From contig CAWCDJ010000001.1 in the NCBI GenBank assembly GCA_963794265.1, positions 1,178,001 through 1,242,000 of the forward strand: a DNA stretch of 64,000 nucleotides, given 5' to 3'. The notes beneath the pieces were generated by a model. The model worked only from the letters and a program-made list of their open reading frames with translations. It was not told the DNA's origin and searched no databases. The translations under genes and the position numbers were made by a program. Shown here one piece after another: positions 8,562-17,290 of the stretch (positions are counted from its first letter, which is position 1; each line of letters starts with the position of its first letter). The stretch is from CAWCDJ01 sp963794265 (GTDB lineage: Bacteria > Acidobacteriota > Terriglobia > Bryobacterales > Bryobacteraceae).

Positions 8562-10688
8562 CTACGGCAGCACGACCACCGGAGCGCGCCAGAAACTGAA
8601 CTTTCGGGCGGTGGGGTCGAGCACGCTCACCTGGCAATCGTAGCGGCCCGGCGCGAGCTTCTCTAAGGGCACATCGAATTTCAGGGGCAGCGCCTTGGAC
8701 TTCGGATTCAGCCCCTCGGTGACTTCGAGCGGAGCCGTCTCGAAAGCCTTCAGCTTGCCGCGGAAGAAGCTGACGGTAGCCACTACCGGCTGGGTGCTCT
8801 GGGCAGCGGGCTCGTAGGCTTCGAGGTACACGTACATATCCTGCCCCTTGCGGAAAACCCGAGTCACGCTGGGAATCAGGCGCTTGTTGTCCTCGACCAG
8901 CGGGTCCTCGGCGAGCAGCTTCTTATCCTTTTCCGCGGTGTAGACGGCGGCGCTCAAATCCTGACGCTGGTTGCTCAGCACCACGGCGCTGATGGGGAGC
9001 CGTTTCTGCTCGCCAGTCAGGTCGGGAACGACGAATTTCTGTTCGAAGGTTCCCATCTTGCCGCTCTCGTTTTCCCGGGCCAGCACCTTGATGCTGTAAG
9101 TGCCGGGCGGCAGCGTAAAGCCGGTATTGTAGGCGATGCTGGTCTTCGAGAGCTGCGCGACGGTTTCGCCTTTCAGCTTGATATCGCTGATGTCGCGGAC
9201 ATTGCCCTGGATCTGCCCCTTGGCGTCTTTGACTTCGCCGATCCAGTCGATTTTGGTGCTCTCGGCGCCTCCATGCTTGGCCAGTTCGAATTCGCTGCCG
9301 GGAACCTTGATCGTGACCGGGACGAAATAGCGGTCGCGGGCCATGCGGAAGTAATTCACTTCCATCGCGATGGTCAGGTCCGTCACGGGGTCGCCCAGCA
9401 TCAATGCCTCCTGAAGCTGGCGCTCCTTGTCGTCCGAGTTGAACTGCCGGAACTCCTTGCCGGCGAAATAGCCCTGGCGGTAATCGAGCCTGCCGAGGCG
9501 GGCTGAGAGCGCGGCGCCGGGGGTGAGCTTGATGCGGCGGTAATGGCCGTCGAGTTTTTCGTTGGAGCTGTAGTAGCCGAGAATGTAGTAGCTCGAAATA
9601 TCCTTCTGCGCCTGCTGGATGCCCATGGCAAGGTCGTTGTTGTCGAGCAGGGCTTTGCCGCCGGTGTCGGCGGCCAGGGTGTAGAGCGTTTCCTGCGTGC
9701 CCTGAAAGCTGCTCTCCTGGGTGCGCGCGCCGCTGCCGGAGTACATGCTGGTGCTGCCCGGAGAAGCCTTGGTGGCATCGCCCAGGGGGGCCGACGCCAC
9801 CAGGCCGCGGGCATCGATGGGATAAAACGCCACGTTGTTGCGGATGGCCGCGTTGATGGTGGCGCGGAGCTGCGCTTCGTTCTCGGCGCCGGTCTTGCTT
9901 ACGCCGCTCGCGAAGTAGACCAGCGCTTTTTTCTCGGAAAGCGAGCCGAGCATCCGCGCGGCCGATTCGAGCGCCGCCAGCTTGCGGTCGGTATTGAAGA
10001 TGTTGAACTCGGTATCGTCGGCGGTGTACGCATCGCCGCTATCGGATTCGTTATCCGCGCCGGTCGAGCCATCCACGGCAAGATCGCTGCCTTCGCCCAC
10101 GGTTAACTTCTTGATCGTATCGTTGAGCGCGTCGCGGTCGTCCGTGAAGTCCTGCAGGACCTTGAGCTCGTTCGAGAAGGTCATGATCGCCATCAGGTCC
10201 GACGGCGTCATCTGCGTCTTGATGAACTTCAAAGCGGCGGTCTGCGCGCGGATCTGGTCCTGGATGGGCATGGAGGTCATGTCGAAAAACATCACCAGCA
10301 GGCGGCGGTCCTGGTACTTGACTTCGCCCGGCCGGGAAGGAGCGATCTGGTTGGCGGTGAGGGATTTTACCGCCGGCTGCGAGGGCTGCTCCGCGACGAT
10401 CCCGGGCTGCTTCCGCGGGGTCAGCGCCGGCACGGGCCGGGTTTCCTCTTCCAGCTTCTGAAATTTGAAAACCTTGATGGCCTGCGGCTTGCCATCCTCG
10501 GAGATGGTGAAGTCCTTATCCGTCAGGCCCTCGATCGGATTACCGCTCTTGTCCTTGACCGTGACGTCCACCACGACAAGCTGGACGTTGCTTTCAAATT
10601 TCACCGAACCTTTCGGACCGGCGGGCTGGTTTTGCCGCGCGGGCGCGATCATCGCCCAGGCAAGAAGAATGGTGGTAAGCGGTCGCAT
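8562..10688 (-). CDS. VWFA-related secreted protein (acidobacterial family)
   Basis: 708 residues with an N-terminal signal (MRPLTTILLAWAMIAPA). Residues about 30-75 form a beta-rich segment (NVQLVVVDVTVKDKSGNPIEGL...DFTISEDGKPQ) that is typical of the acidobacterial VWFA-related family. A von Willebrand factor A domain follows at about 130-380. Its MIDAS-like beginning is FFDMTSM, imperfect against DxSxS, and it includes YFASGVSKTG and the FYPIDARGL segment. The remaining 300 residues are beta-sandwich-like. Role is unknown; secreted adhesion or surface assembly is guessed from the fold. It starts one base after the stop of the TonB-receptor gene, so the two are co-transcribed. Confidence 0.87.
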   Translation of the reverse strand: MRPLTTILLAWAMIAPARQNQPAGPKGSVKFESNVQLVVVDVTVKDKSGNPIEGLTDKDFTISEDGKPQAIKVFKFQKLEEETRPVPALTPRKQPGIVAEQPSQPAVKSLTANQIAPSRPGEVKYQDRRLLVMFFDMTSMPIQDQIRAQTAALKFIKTQMTPSDLMAIMTFSNELKVLQDFTDDRDALNDTIKKLTVGEGSDLAVDGSTGADNESDSGDAYTADDTEFNIFNTDRKLAALESAARMLGSLSEKKALVYFASGVSKTGAENEAQLRATINAAIRNNVAFYPIDARGLVASAPLGDATKASPGSTSMYSGSGARTQESSFQGTQETLYTLAADTGGKALLDNNDLAMGIQQAQKDISSYYILGYYSSNEKLDGHYRRIKLTPGAALSARLGRLDYRQGYFAGKEFRQFNSDDKERQLQEALMLGDPVTDLTIAMEVNYFRMARDRYFVPVTIKVPGSEFELAKHGGAESTKIDWIGEVKDAKGQIQGNVRDISDIKLKGETVAQLSKTSIAYNTGFTLPPGTYSIKVLARENESGKMGTFEQKFVVPDLTGEQKRLPISAVVLSNQRQDLSAAVYTAEKDKKLLAEDPLVEDNKRLIPSVTRVFRKGQDMYVYLEAYEPAAQSTQPVVATVSFFRGKLKAFETAPLEVTEGLNPKSKALPLKFDVPLEKLAPGRYDCQVSVLDPTARKFSFWRAPVVVLP

Positions 10689-10689
10689 G

Positions 10690-13600
10690 TCAGAACCTGA
10701 ACCTCAAGTTGGCCCTCATATCCCGCATCGCGCTCGCGGCGGTCGGCAAGCCGAACGTGCTGGACGCCAGGGTGGTGCCCCAACCGGTGATGGTGACGTG
10801 GTTGAGCGCGTTGGTGGCGTCGAAGCGCAGGTCGATACTGCGACGGTCTCCGATGCGGAAGATGCGTCCCAGGGAGCCGTTGAGAGAAAAAACCGCAGGA
10901 CCTGTAATCACGTTCCGCCCCGCGGTTCCCCAGAAGCCGGCAATCGGGGCGGTGAATGCATCGATATTGAACCCGTAGCCAGGCGTTGCCGGATCGATCG
11001 GCAGCCCCGTGGCACTGGCGCGCACGGGACCGGAAACGCCGGTGCCGGTAACAACGGAGCGGTTGCCGCCGGCGGTAATGGTAAGCGGGTTGCCGGTGCG
11101 CAGGGTGATGCTGTTCATGAAGGTCCAATCTTTCAGCAGCCGGCCTTTCCATCCGTTCAGCAGCGCGCCTCCGTGCATCCCGTTGCCCGAACTGTACATC
11201 CACTGCGCATTCACGGTGTGGCGCGCGTCGAAATTCGAGAGCGCTCGCTCGGCGCCGAGGTCCTGCCAGTCCTGCGCGATCAGCCCGCCCATGCCGCCGT
11301 TGTCGATAGCCTTCGACCACATGTACGAGAGGCGGCCGGAAATTCCGCTGCGGCTGCGCCGGGTGATCGCGAACATGGCGGAGTTGAAGGTGGAATCGCC
11401 GTTCGACGTCTCGTAGATATAACCCGCGGGACCCGCCGCAACGGCCGTAGAACCCGGGGGCAAGGAGTTCGGCAGAAATTGCTGGTCGAGCGCCGTCCCC
11501 TTGGTGTGGTTCAACGTAATGGTTCCGATCAGCGCGTGGCCCAGATCGTTCTGCAGCGAGAGCTGCCAGATCTGTGCATACCCGATGCGATAGTTCGGAT
11601 CAATGGCGCGGGTATTGGTGACAGTGTTCACCCCCGTGTTGAAGGTGTCGATTGAAAGCGGGTTGGCCGCGGTCGAGGCCAGGCTGTAATTCTGCGCAAA
11701 CGGCGGCTGTGCGGCCATGTTGGAGGCGAGCGTGGTATAGGCGGCGCTGTTGAAGTAGATGCCATATCCGCCATTAATGCGGGTGGAGTGCTTGGTCGAA
11801 GGCCGCCACGCAAAGCCGGCCCGGGGTGAGATGGCATGGTGGTCGGGGCGAACCAGCGAATCCGGGTATTGGATGCCGGTGAGCGGCCCCACCTGACCCG
11901 GCAGCACGGGCGCGATGGCGGTGAAGCCCGGGGCGATATCCAGGTTCACGATCCGGTTGTAGAGTTCGCGTATGGGTGTCTGGTAGTCCCAACGGGCGCC
12001 CACGTTCACCGAGAACTTGGTGCTGACGTGCCAGTCGTCGTTGGCGAACAGATCGTAGCCGGAGGTGCGGAAGTACTTATCGGCGTTGCCGTAGTTGATG
12101 GAACTGGTGGAGGGCTGGCCGAGCATGAAGTCGGCCAGGTCGAAGCCCGTGCCCAACACGGCCACGCCATTGACAATCTGGCTGGTGGCGTTTCCGGTGA
12201 AACCGAAAGTTCCGCGGGCGTTGGTGTCGGAAAGCGGATTGATCTGCTGCCGCCGGTAGTCCGCCCCGAAGGTGAAGTTGTGGTTCTCGTGCACCCAGAT
12301 CACGCTTTCGCCGAGGTTCGCCGTCTGGTTGCGCGAAAGCGATGCCGCTCCGTCGGAAAGGCCCGCGAAATTGGTGAAGTTGAGGTTCGGGGGGCCCCAG
12401 TTTAGCGGATCCGTGGAAGCGCCCGCGATGCCGAGTTGGCCCTCGACGTTCTGGATATAGGAAAAGTATGGGGACGAGAGGCTGCGGTTCCGGCTAAAGC
12501 GGAAATTGAGGTTGCTGATGACGCGGGTGGTGAAGTTATGCGAGTAGCCCGCGTTAACGTTCATACCGCGGCCGGTGCGCGAATCCACGAAATCAAAGAG
12601 ATTCGGAGTGGTGTTGTTATTGCCTTGGTAGCCCAGGCCGCCAGTGAGGCGGTCTTTCGAACCCAGCGTCTGGTTCAGCCGGACATTGATGTTGTCCGCA
12701 TTGCTGACGGTCGTGATGGGTGACGAGTAGTTGCGGCTGTAGCCGGGAAAATTCGGCATCGGGAAGTATTTCAACAGCGCCAGGGACACCGGGTTCAGAC
12801 GGCTCTGGGGAATGATGTTGCCGGGGAAGGGGTTGCCCGTCGACGGGTCGAAGATGGTCACAGGCCCCTGGGCAAACGACTGCGAGAAGTCGCCCGTGCG
12901 TTCGAGCGCGGAGGGCATAGTGCTGGTCTGAGTAGTGCCGTTGCGGCTGCGGGTCAACTGGTAATTGAAAGAGAAAAAGCCGTGCTGCCCGCTCAGCAGG
13001 TGCGGAATTTTGAGCGGCCCGCCGAACATCATGGTGGCGCGCGCATTGGCGTAGGCCGGCTTGGCCACCTGGTTACCGGTTACAGAGTAAGTCTGGGCGT
13101 CCCATGCCGAATTGTCGAGGATAAAGGCGAGATTTCCGTTGTACTGCATGCGCCGGTTGCGGCGCGCATTACCGAATGCCGCCACACCGGGCCGGTTCAT
13201 GGGGCCGCGTCCGCCGCGTCCACCGAAACCGCCGCGCCGGCCGAAGCCGCCGCCGCCCATCATTCCACCGCGTCCGCCGCCCGGCCCGCCGCCCGGTCCG
13301 CCGCCCGCGGGTCCGCCACGCCCGCCGCCGGCCGCGGCAACGGCAATTCCACCGGGGTTATCGCCGTTCGGCCCCCCGGGACCTCCGGCTTCCATGCCCA
13401 TCCCGCCCGGTCCGCCCATCATGCCGGGGCCGCCGCGCATCCCGAACCAGTCGAACTGCTGCGGCATGTCAAGCCCGCGGCTCACGCTGCCGTTCACCAC
13501 CATGGAATCCGAAGCGCTGCTGCTCGGGTCGGAATTCATGTCCGTACTGAAGGTACCGTCACCGTTCATCTGCGAAGGATCCGCCGCCTGGTTGACGTCC

Positions 13601-14124
13601 ATCCGCTGGAATCCACCTTGCTCCATGGCCTGCCGGAGAGAAGGCCGGGCGTTATTCGAGCCCCGGCCGCCATTCCGTGCTGCGGGCGTGCTGACCTGCG
13701 CGGCGGCAGTCTGGGCGGGAACGGCGGCCGGATGAGATTGGGCCGCCACCTGGGGCGCCGCCGGGGCTGCCGGCTTCGGCGCGAGGGATTGGCGCAGGGC
13801 CGCCAGAGGGAGCAACTTGAGATCCCACTCGGGGCTGGGCGCGTCGGGTGCGATTCCAATCACTTTCGACTCGGTCGCGAACCCCAGCATCTCTATTTGG
13901 ATCGTCCAGTTGCCGTCGGCCAGGTTGGCAAACGAGTACGCGCCTTGCGCGTCGGTGGTCGTAACCACCTTCCTATCGCCCAACGTGGCGGTCACGGTCG
14001 CACCCGGAACCGGCAGGCCATTCGATCTGACGATGCCATGATGTTCCGAGGCGAACAGTACGCCTACCGCAAGACAGGCTACCAGAAGGTGGCCAAACCG
14101 GGGGTGATTGCTTTGTGCAGCCAT
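10690..14124 (-). CDS. Oar-like TonB-dependent receptor with carboxypeptidase-regulatory domain and Gly-rich insert
   Basis: 1144 residues. A signal peptide (about 1-26) is followed by a carboxypeptidase-regulatory-like beta-sandwich (GIVRSNGLPVPGATVTATLGD...) to about residue 95. Next comes an Ala/Pro linker, then a low-complexity Gly/Met/Arg-rich stretch at about 229-310 containing runs such as GGPGGGPGGGRGGMMGGGGF. The C-terminal 800 residues are barrel-like, with SRNGTTQTSTMPSALERTGD and ending in the aromatic FRF, as expected of an outer-membrane barrel terminus. This is the large Oar-type receptor of Acidobacteriota, probably importing or sensing a large substrate. A compact TonB-plug is not obvious between linker and barrel. 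It precedes the VWFA gene by one base. Confidence 0.85.
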   Translation of the reverse strand: MAAQSNHPRFGHLLVACLAVGVLFASEHHGIVRSNGLPVPGATVTATLGDRKVVTTTDAQGAYSFANLADGNWTIQIEMLGFATESKVIGIAPDAPSPEWDLKLLPLAALRQSLAPKPAAPAAPQVAAQSHPAAVPAQTAAAQVSTPAARNGGRGSNNARPSLRQAMEQGGFQRMDVNQAADPSQMNGDGTFSTDMNSDPSSSASDSMVVNGSVSRGLDMPQQFDWFGMRGGPGMMGGPGGMGMEAGGPGGPNGDNPGGIAVAAAGGGRGGPAGGGPGGGPGGGRGGMMGGGGFGRRGGFGGRGGRGPMNRPGVAAFGNARRNRRMQYNGNLAFILDNSAWDAQTYSVTGNQVAKPAYANARATMMFGGPLKIPHLLSGQHGFFSFNYQLTRSRNGTTQTSTMPSALERTGDFSQSFAQGPVTIFDPSTGNPFPGNIIPQSRLNPVSLALLKYFPMPNFPGYSRNYSSPITTVSNADNINVRLNQTLGSKDRLTGGLGYQGNNNTTPNLFDFVDSRTGRGMNVNAGYSHNFTTRVISNLNFRFSRNRSLSSPYFSYIQNVEGQLGIAGASTDPLNWGPPNLNFTNFAGLSDGAASLSRNQTANLGESVIWVHENHNFTFGADYRRQQINPLSDTNARGTFGFTGNATSQIVNGVAVLGTGFDLADFMLGQPSTSSINYGNADKYFRTSGYDLFANDDWHVSTKFSVNVGARWDYQTPIRELYNRIVNLDIAPGFTAIAPVLPGQVGPLTGIQYPDSLVRPDHHAISPRAGFAWRPSTKHSTRINGGYGIYFNSAAYTTLASNMAAQPPFAQNYSLASTAANPLSIDTFNTGVNTVTNTRAIDPNYRIGYAQIWQLSLQNDLGHALIGTITLNHTKGTALDQQFLPNSLPPGSTAVAAGPAGYIYETSNGDSTFNSAMFAITRRSRSGISGRLSYMWSKAIDNGGMGGLIAQDWQDLGAERALSNFDARHTVNAQWMYSSGNGMHGGALLNGWKGRLLKDWTFMNSITLRTGNPLTITAGGNRSVVTGTGVSGPVRASATGLPIDPATPGYGFNIDAFTAPIAGFWGTAGRNVITGPAVFSLNGSLGRIFRIGDRRSIDLRFDATNALNHVTITGWGTTLASSTFGLPTAASAMRDMRANLRFRF

Positions 14125-14290
14125 GGGATGACTACCTTCAAGGCGCAGAACCCCCAGGCAACGTTACCGGCGGCATCCCGGATTTGTCGTATCGAAACGT
14201 TTAAAAATTTTGGAACTCTTTGCTTTTCAGTGAGAAAGCGAGCCATCCCGGCGCCGGCGCGCGGACGGACACGCCCGGTCGCGTTCTACA

Positions 14291-15592
14291 TTACGCGATA
14301 TCCGGTATCAGAAAGCGCGCCGGCTTACCGGCCGCCTGGGCCACCGCTTCCGCTGCCAGATAGCCGCTGCGAACCGCGCCTTCCATGGTGGCAGGCCAGC
14401 CGGTACGCGTCCAATCGCCGGCCAGCAACACCTTCGGCAACCCGGATTCGGGGGTTGGGCGCAGAATTTCCGTCTCGGGGGCCGCCGAAAAAGTGGCGCG
14501 CTGCTCCTTGATAACGTGTGCCTTGAGAAGCTTTGCGTCTTTGACTCGCGGGAAGTAAAGCCGCAAGTCGCCGATCGCAATATCGATAATTTCGTTGCGG
14601 GAAAGATGGGTCAGGTCGCGCGACGCGCTCACCACCAGTTGAAGATAGCGTCCGGCGTCCTTGTTGAACATCCACTGCATCGTCCGGTCCAACAAGGTGG
14701 CGTGCGGCAGGTTCGTCACCTCCCGGTCGAACCAGAGGTGGACCCCCGTAATCGGCGAATGCTCGAATCCCGGCGCGGGCAGCCCGAGGGCTGCCAAGCG
14801 CTCGAACGGCAGCGCGCAGATGTAATGGTCGGCCGTGCACAATTGGCCTTCAACCAGGAAGCCATCCTCCTGGATGGCCTCCACGGGGCAGCGCAGATGA
14901 ATCCGCACATTGCCGATCCGCTTCCAGGCGTCGGTCGAGTACAGTTGGCCGAGCGGGACATTCGGCACCCCCATCTCATAGGAATCGGCGCGCGCCAGAA
15001 AGCCCAGCCAGAAGACCTGGAATCCGTGAAGGGCGGCCATCTTGTCGAGATCTTCATTGACCGCACTGACCAGCACCTGCCGCCAGAAGCGATCGATGGC
15101 GTGCGGCGTCTGGCGTTTCTGCAACAGCCAGTCCAGCATGCTGATGCGATCGAGGTCCTTGCGGCGGGTCCGCTCGCGGCGCAAGGCGTAGAGGGCGCGC
15201 GCGACGGAAAGCTTGTCGGCGGTGCTTAAACAGTGCATCCGCAGGAACGACCCCGTGAAGTGGAAGGGTGCGGGCAGGCGGCCGCGCCGCAGGATCGAGA
15301 GCCGCCCGCCCGGCTCCAGGAAATAGAACTCGCGATAGAACTTGATGCGGTCGCGAACTCCCAGCCGCTGGTAGAAATCGAGCAGGTTGACGCAGCATCG
15401 GAGCAGGATGTGCTGGCAATTATCGATGACTTCGGCCTCTTCCGACGACCCGTTTGCGAGTGGATAAGACGTGGCGCGGCCCCCTAGAAACGGGCGCGCT
15501 TCGAACACGTCGACCTCGAACCCTGCGGTGCCGAGCGCGGCCGCCGCGGAGAGGCCGGCAAGTCCGCCGCCGGCGATCAGTACTTTGGGCAT
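14291..15592 (-). CDS. hpnE: Hydroxysqualene dehydroxylase HpnE (FAD amine-oxidase family)
   Basis: 433 residues. The N-terminus is a Rossmann FAD site (VLIAGGGLAGLSAAAALG, then the acidic VFEARPFLGGRA). Other family features are NCQHILLRCCVNLLDFYQRLG, FTGSFLRMHCLS, and the C-terminal FAD-contact LLAGDWTRTGWPATMEGAVRSGYLAAEAV. HpnE reduces hydroxysqualene to squalene, with HpnC and HpnD making the precursor for hopanoids. No hpnC, hpnD or shc gene is in the window, so it is separated from the usual cluster here. Phytoene-desaturase-like relatives are the main alternative, but the CQH and MEGA...SG pattern favours HpnE. Confidence 0.85.
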   Translation of the reverse strand: MPKVLIAGGGLAGLSAAAALGTAGFEVDVFEARPFLGGRATSYPLANGSSEEAEVIDNCQHILLRCCVNLLDFYQRLGVRDRIKFYREFYFLEPGGRLSILRRGRLPAPFHFTGSFLRMHCLSTADKLSVARALYALRRERTRRKDLDRISMLDWLLQKRQTPHAIDRFWRQVLVSAVNEDLDKMAALHGFQVFWLGFLARADSYEMGVPNVPLGQLYSTDAWKRIGNVRIHLRCPVEAIQEDGFLVEGQLCTADHYICALPFERLAALGLPAPGFEHSPITGVHLWFDREVTNLPHATLLDRTMQWMFNKDAGRYLQLVVSASRDLTHLSRNEIIDIAIGDLRLYFPRVKDAKLLKAHVIKEQRATFSAAPETEILRPTPESGLPKVLLAGDWTRTGWPATMEGAVRSGYLAAEAVAQAAGKPARFLIPDIA

Positions 15593-15633
15593 TTAGTATC
15601 CCTAATCATCCCATTCCACTGAATATTACAGCC

Positions 15634-15657
15634 GGGCAGACCTGGAGGTCCACCCTG
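15634..15657. repeat. Degenerate copy of palindromic repeat family 1
   Basis: The 120-bp space between hpnE and the ligase gene contains GGGCAGACCTGGAGGTCCAC at 15634-15653. Against the consensus GGGCAGGCCGGAGGCCTACC of the full copies it has several changes. The change to GACC on the left is matched by GGTC on the right, so the short hairpin is kept. No other feature was recognised in this gap. Confidence 0.5.
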
Positions 15658-15712
15658 CTGGCTCTTCACATAGACGCAAAAATCGGCAATTGGTTCGCAG
15701 AATCGGTACCCG

Positions 15713-17290
15713 CTATCGAAGCAGCCCGCGGATGGTATCGATGCTGTCGGCATCTTCGGGCTTCTTATCGCGCCGCCACCGCGCCATTCTCGGGAACCGC
15801 ACGGCAATGCCCGAGCGGTGGCGCGTGGAGCGCTGGATGCCTTCGAAAGCCAATTCGAAGACCAGGTCCGGTTTGACCGCGTGCACCGGCCCGAACTTCT
15901 CCACCGTATTTTGCCGGACAAACCCATCCACCTGGCGGATTTCCTCATCGCTCAGCCCCGAATACGCTTTGGCGAAAGGCACGAGCTTGCCATTGTCCCA
16001 AATACCGAAGGTGTAGTCCGTGAACAGACTGGCCCGGCGCCCGTGGCCCGGTTGGGCATAGATGAGGACGGCATCCACGGAGTAAGGGTTGATCTTCCAT
16101 TTCCACCAATCGCCGCGCCGCCGGCCGACGCGGTACGGCGACCCGCGCCGCTTGAGCATGAAACCCTCGACCTTCCGCTCGCGGGATTCTTCCCGAAGCA
16201 GGGTCAGGTCTTTCCAGGAGTCCGCCCGTACGATCGGCGAAAGCACCAGCGCGCTTCCGGGTGGCGCGATCGACTCCAGCCGTTCGCGGCGTCCCTCGAG
16301 CGGGAGTTCCCGGATATCCTCGCCCGCGAGTTCCAGCAGATCGAAAGCCGTCAGCACCACCGGCACTTCGGAGAGAATCCGGGGACTCAGAACCTTGCGC
16401 CCGATGCGGCGCTGCATTTGGGCAAACGCGAGAGGCGCTCCGTCTTTCCACGGCAGGACTTCACCATCGATCACGGTGCCCTCGGGCAACCGGCTTCCGG
16501 CGGCTTCGATTTCGGGAAAGCGGTCCGTGATCAGTTCCTCGCCGCGCGACCACAGGAAGGTGCGGCCCTGCCGCCGAATGAGCTGCGCGCGAATGCCGTC
16601 CCATTTCCACTCCACTTGCCAATCGGCAATGCCGCCCAAGTCTTCCACCGCACCTTCGAGCGGATAGGCGAGGCAGAAAGGATAGGGGCGGCTGACATCG
16701 GCGCCGAGCGTTTCCGGAGCCGTGAGCTGAGCCCAGAACCCGGCCGTCGGCTGCCAGTCCCCCATCAACCGGTGCGCGATCACTTCGGGGGAGACGCCGC
16801 TCACTTCGGCCAGACCCCGCGCCACCAGGTTCTGCGAGACGCCCACGCGAAACTCGCCGGTCAGCAGCTTGTTCCAGGCGAACCGCTGGCCCTCGTCCAT
16901 TTCGCGCCAGGCGGAAACCAGCCATGCGCGCCGGGTGTCGTCGTCCGCCCCGCCGAGCGGCAGCAGGCGCTCTTCAACCCAGAAGTGCAGCGGCAGATCG
17001 GTGGAGCGCGCGGCGGGCGGCAGCAGCAACGCGATGGTCTCGGCGAAATCGCCGACGGCGTGAATGCACTCGTCGAAGAGCCAGGCGGGAATGCCGGCTT
17101 CTTCGATGGCCCACTGCGCCAGCTTGCGCGATTCGAGCAGCCGCTTGGGACGGCGGCCGATCAGGAAACTGACCGCCCAGATTGCGTCCGCGGGCGCCGC
17201 GCTTGCGAAGTAGTTTTTGAGAGCCGCCACCTTTTCGCTGGTCCGGGTGGTCTCGTCGAGCGCGGCGTACAATTCGGCGAATTCCCGCAT
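15713..17290 (-). CDS. ATP-dependent DNA ligase (ligase-exonuclease system type)
   Basis: 525 residues from ATG at 17290. The first 200 residues are the helical N-terminal DNA-binding domain (MREFAELYAALDETTRTSEK...). The nucleotidyltransferase follows with motif I EWKWDGIR, whose Lys takes AMP, motif III near FLWSRGEELITDRFPE, motif IV VIDGEVLPW, and GFMLKRRGSPY with WWKWKI for motif V. The C-terminal OB fold includes PVARLG-type features and ends with RHRSGIAVRFPRMARWR. This form is the bacterial ATP ligase encoded with an MBL exonuclease in DNA-repair gene sets. Its ATG overlaps the exonuclease stop as TGATG, so they are translationally coupled. The helicase and phosphoesterase often found in such sets are absent here. 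Confidence 0.93.
   Translation of the reverse strand: MREFAELYAALDETTRTSEKVAALKNYFASAAPADAIWAVSFLIGRRPKRLLESRKLAQWAIEEAGIPAWLFDECIHAVGDFAETIALLLPPAARSTDLPLHFWVEERLLPLGGADDDTRRAWLVSAWREMDEGQRFAWNKLLTGEFRVGVSQNLVARGLAEVSGVSPEVIAHRLMGDWQPTAGFWAQLTAPETLGADVSRPYPFCLAYPLEGAVEDLGGIADWQVEWKWDGIRAQLIRRQGRTFLWSRGEELITDRFPEIEAAGSRLPEGTVIDGEVLPWKDGAPLAFAQMQRRIGRKVLSPRILSEVPVVLTAFDLLELAGEDIRELPLEGRRERLESIAPPGSALVLSPIVRADSWKDLTLLREESRERKVEGFMLKRRGSPYRVGRRRGDWWKWKINPYSVDAVLIYAQPGHGRRASLFTDYTFGIWDNGKLVPFAKAYSGLSDEEIRQVDGFVRQNTVEKFGPVHAVKPDLVFELAFEGIQRSTRHRSGIAVRFPRMARWRRDKKPEDADSIDTIRGLLR

Noticed and set aside
13195..13440. Possible CRISPR or tandem nucleotide repeat
   Set aside because: The repetition is irregular GGN codon use for Gly-rich protein, with no conserved repeat/spacer pattern.
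12982..14511. A 509-residue plus-strand frame rich in Ala, Pro and Arg
   Set aside because: It mirrors the Gly-rich insert of the TonB receptor and has no recognisable domain or Shine-Dalgarno.
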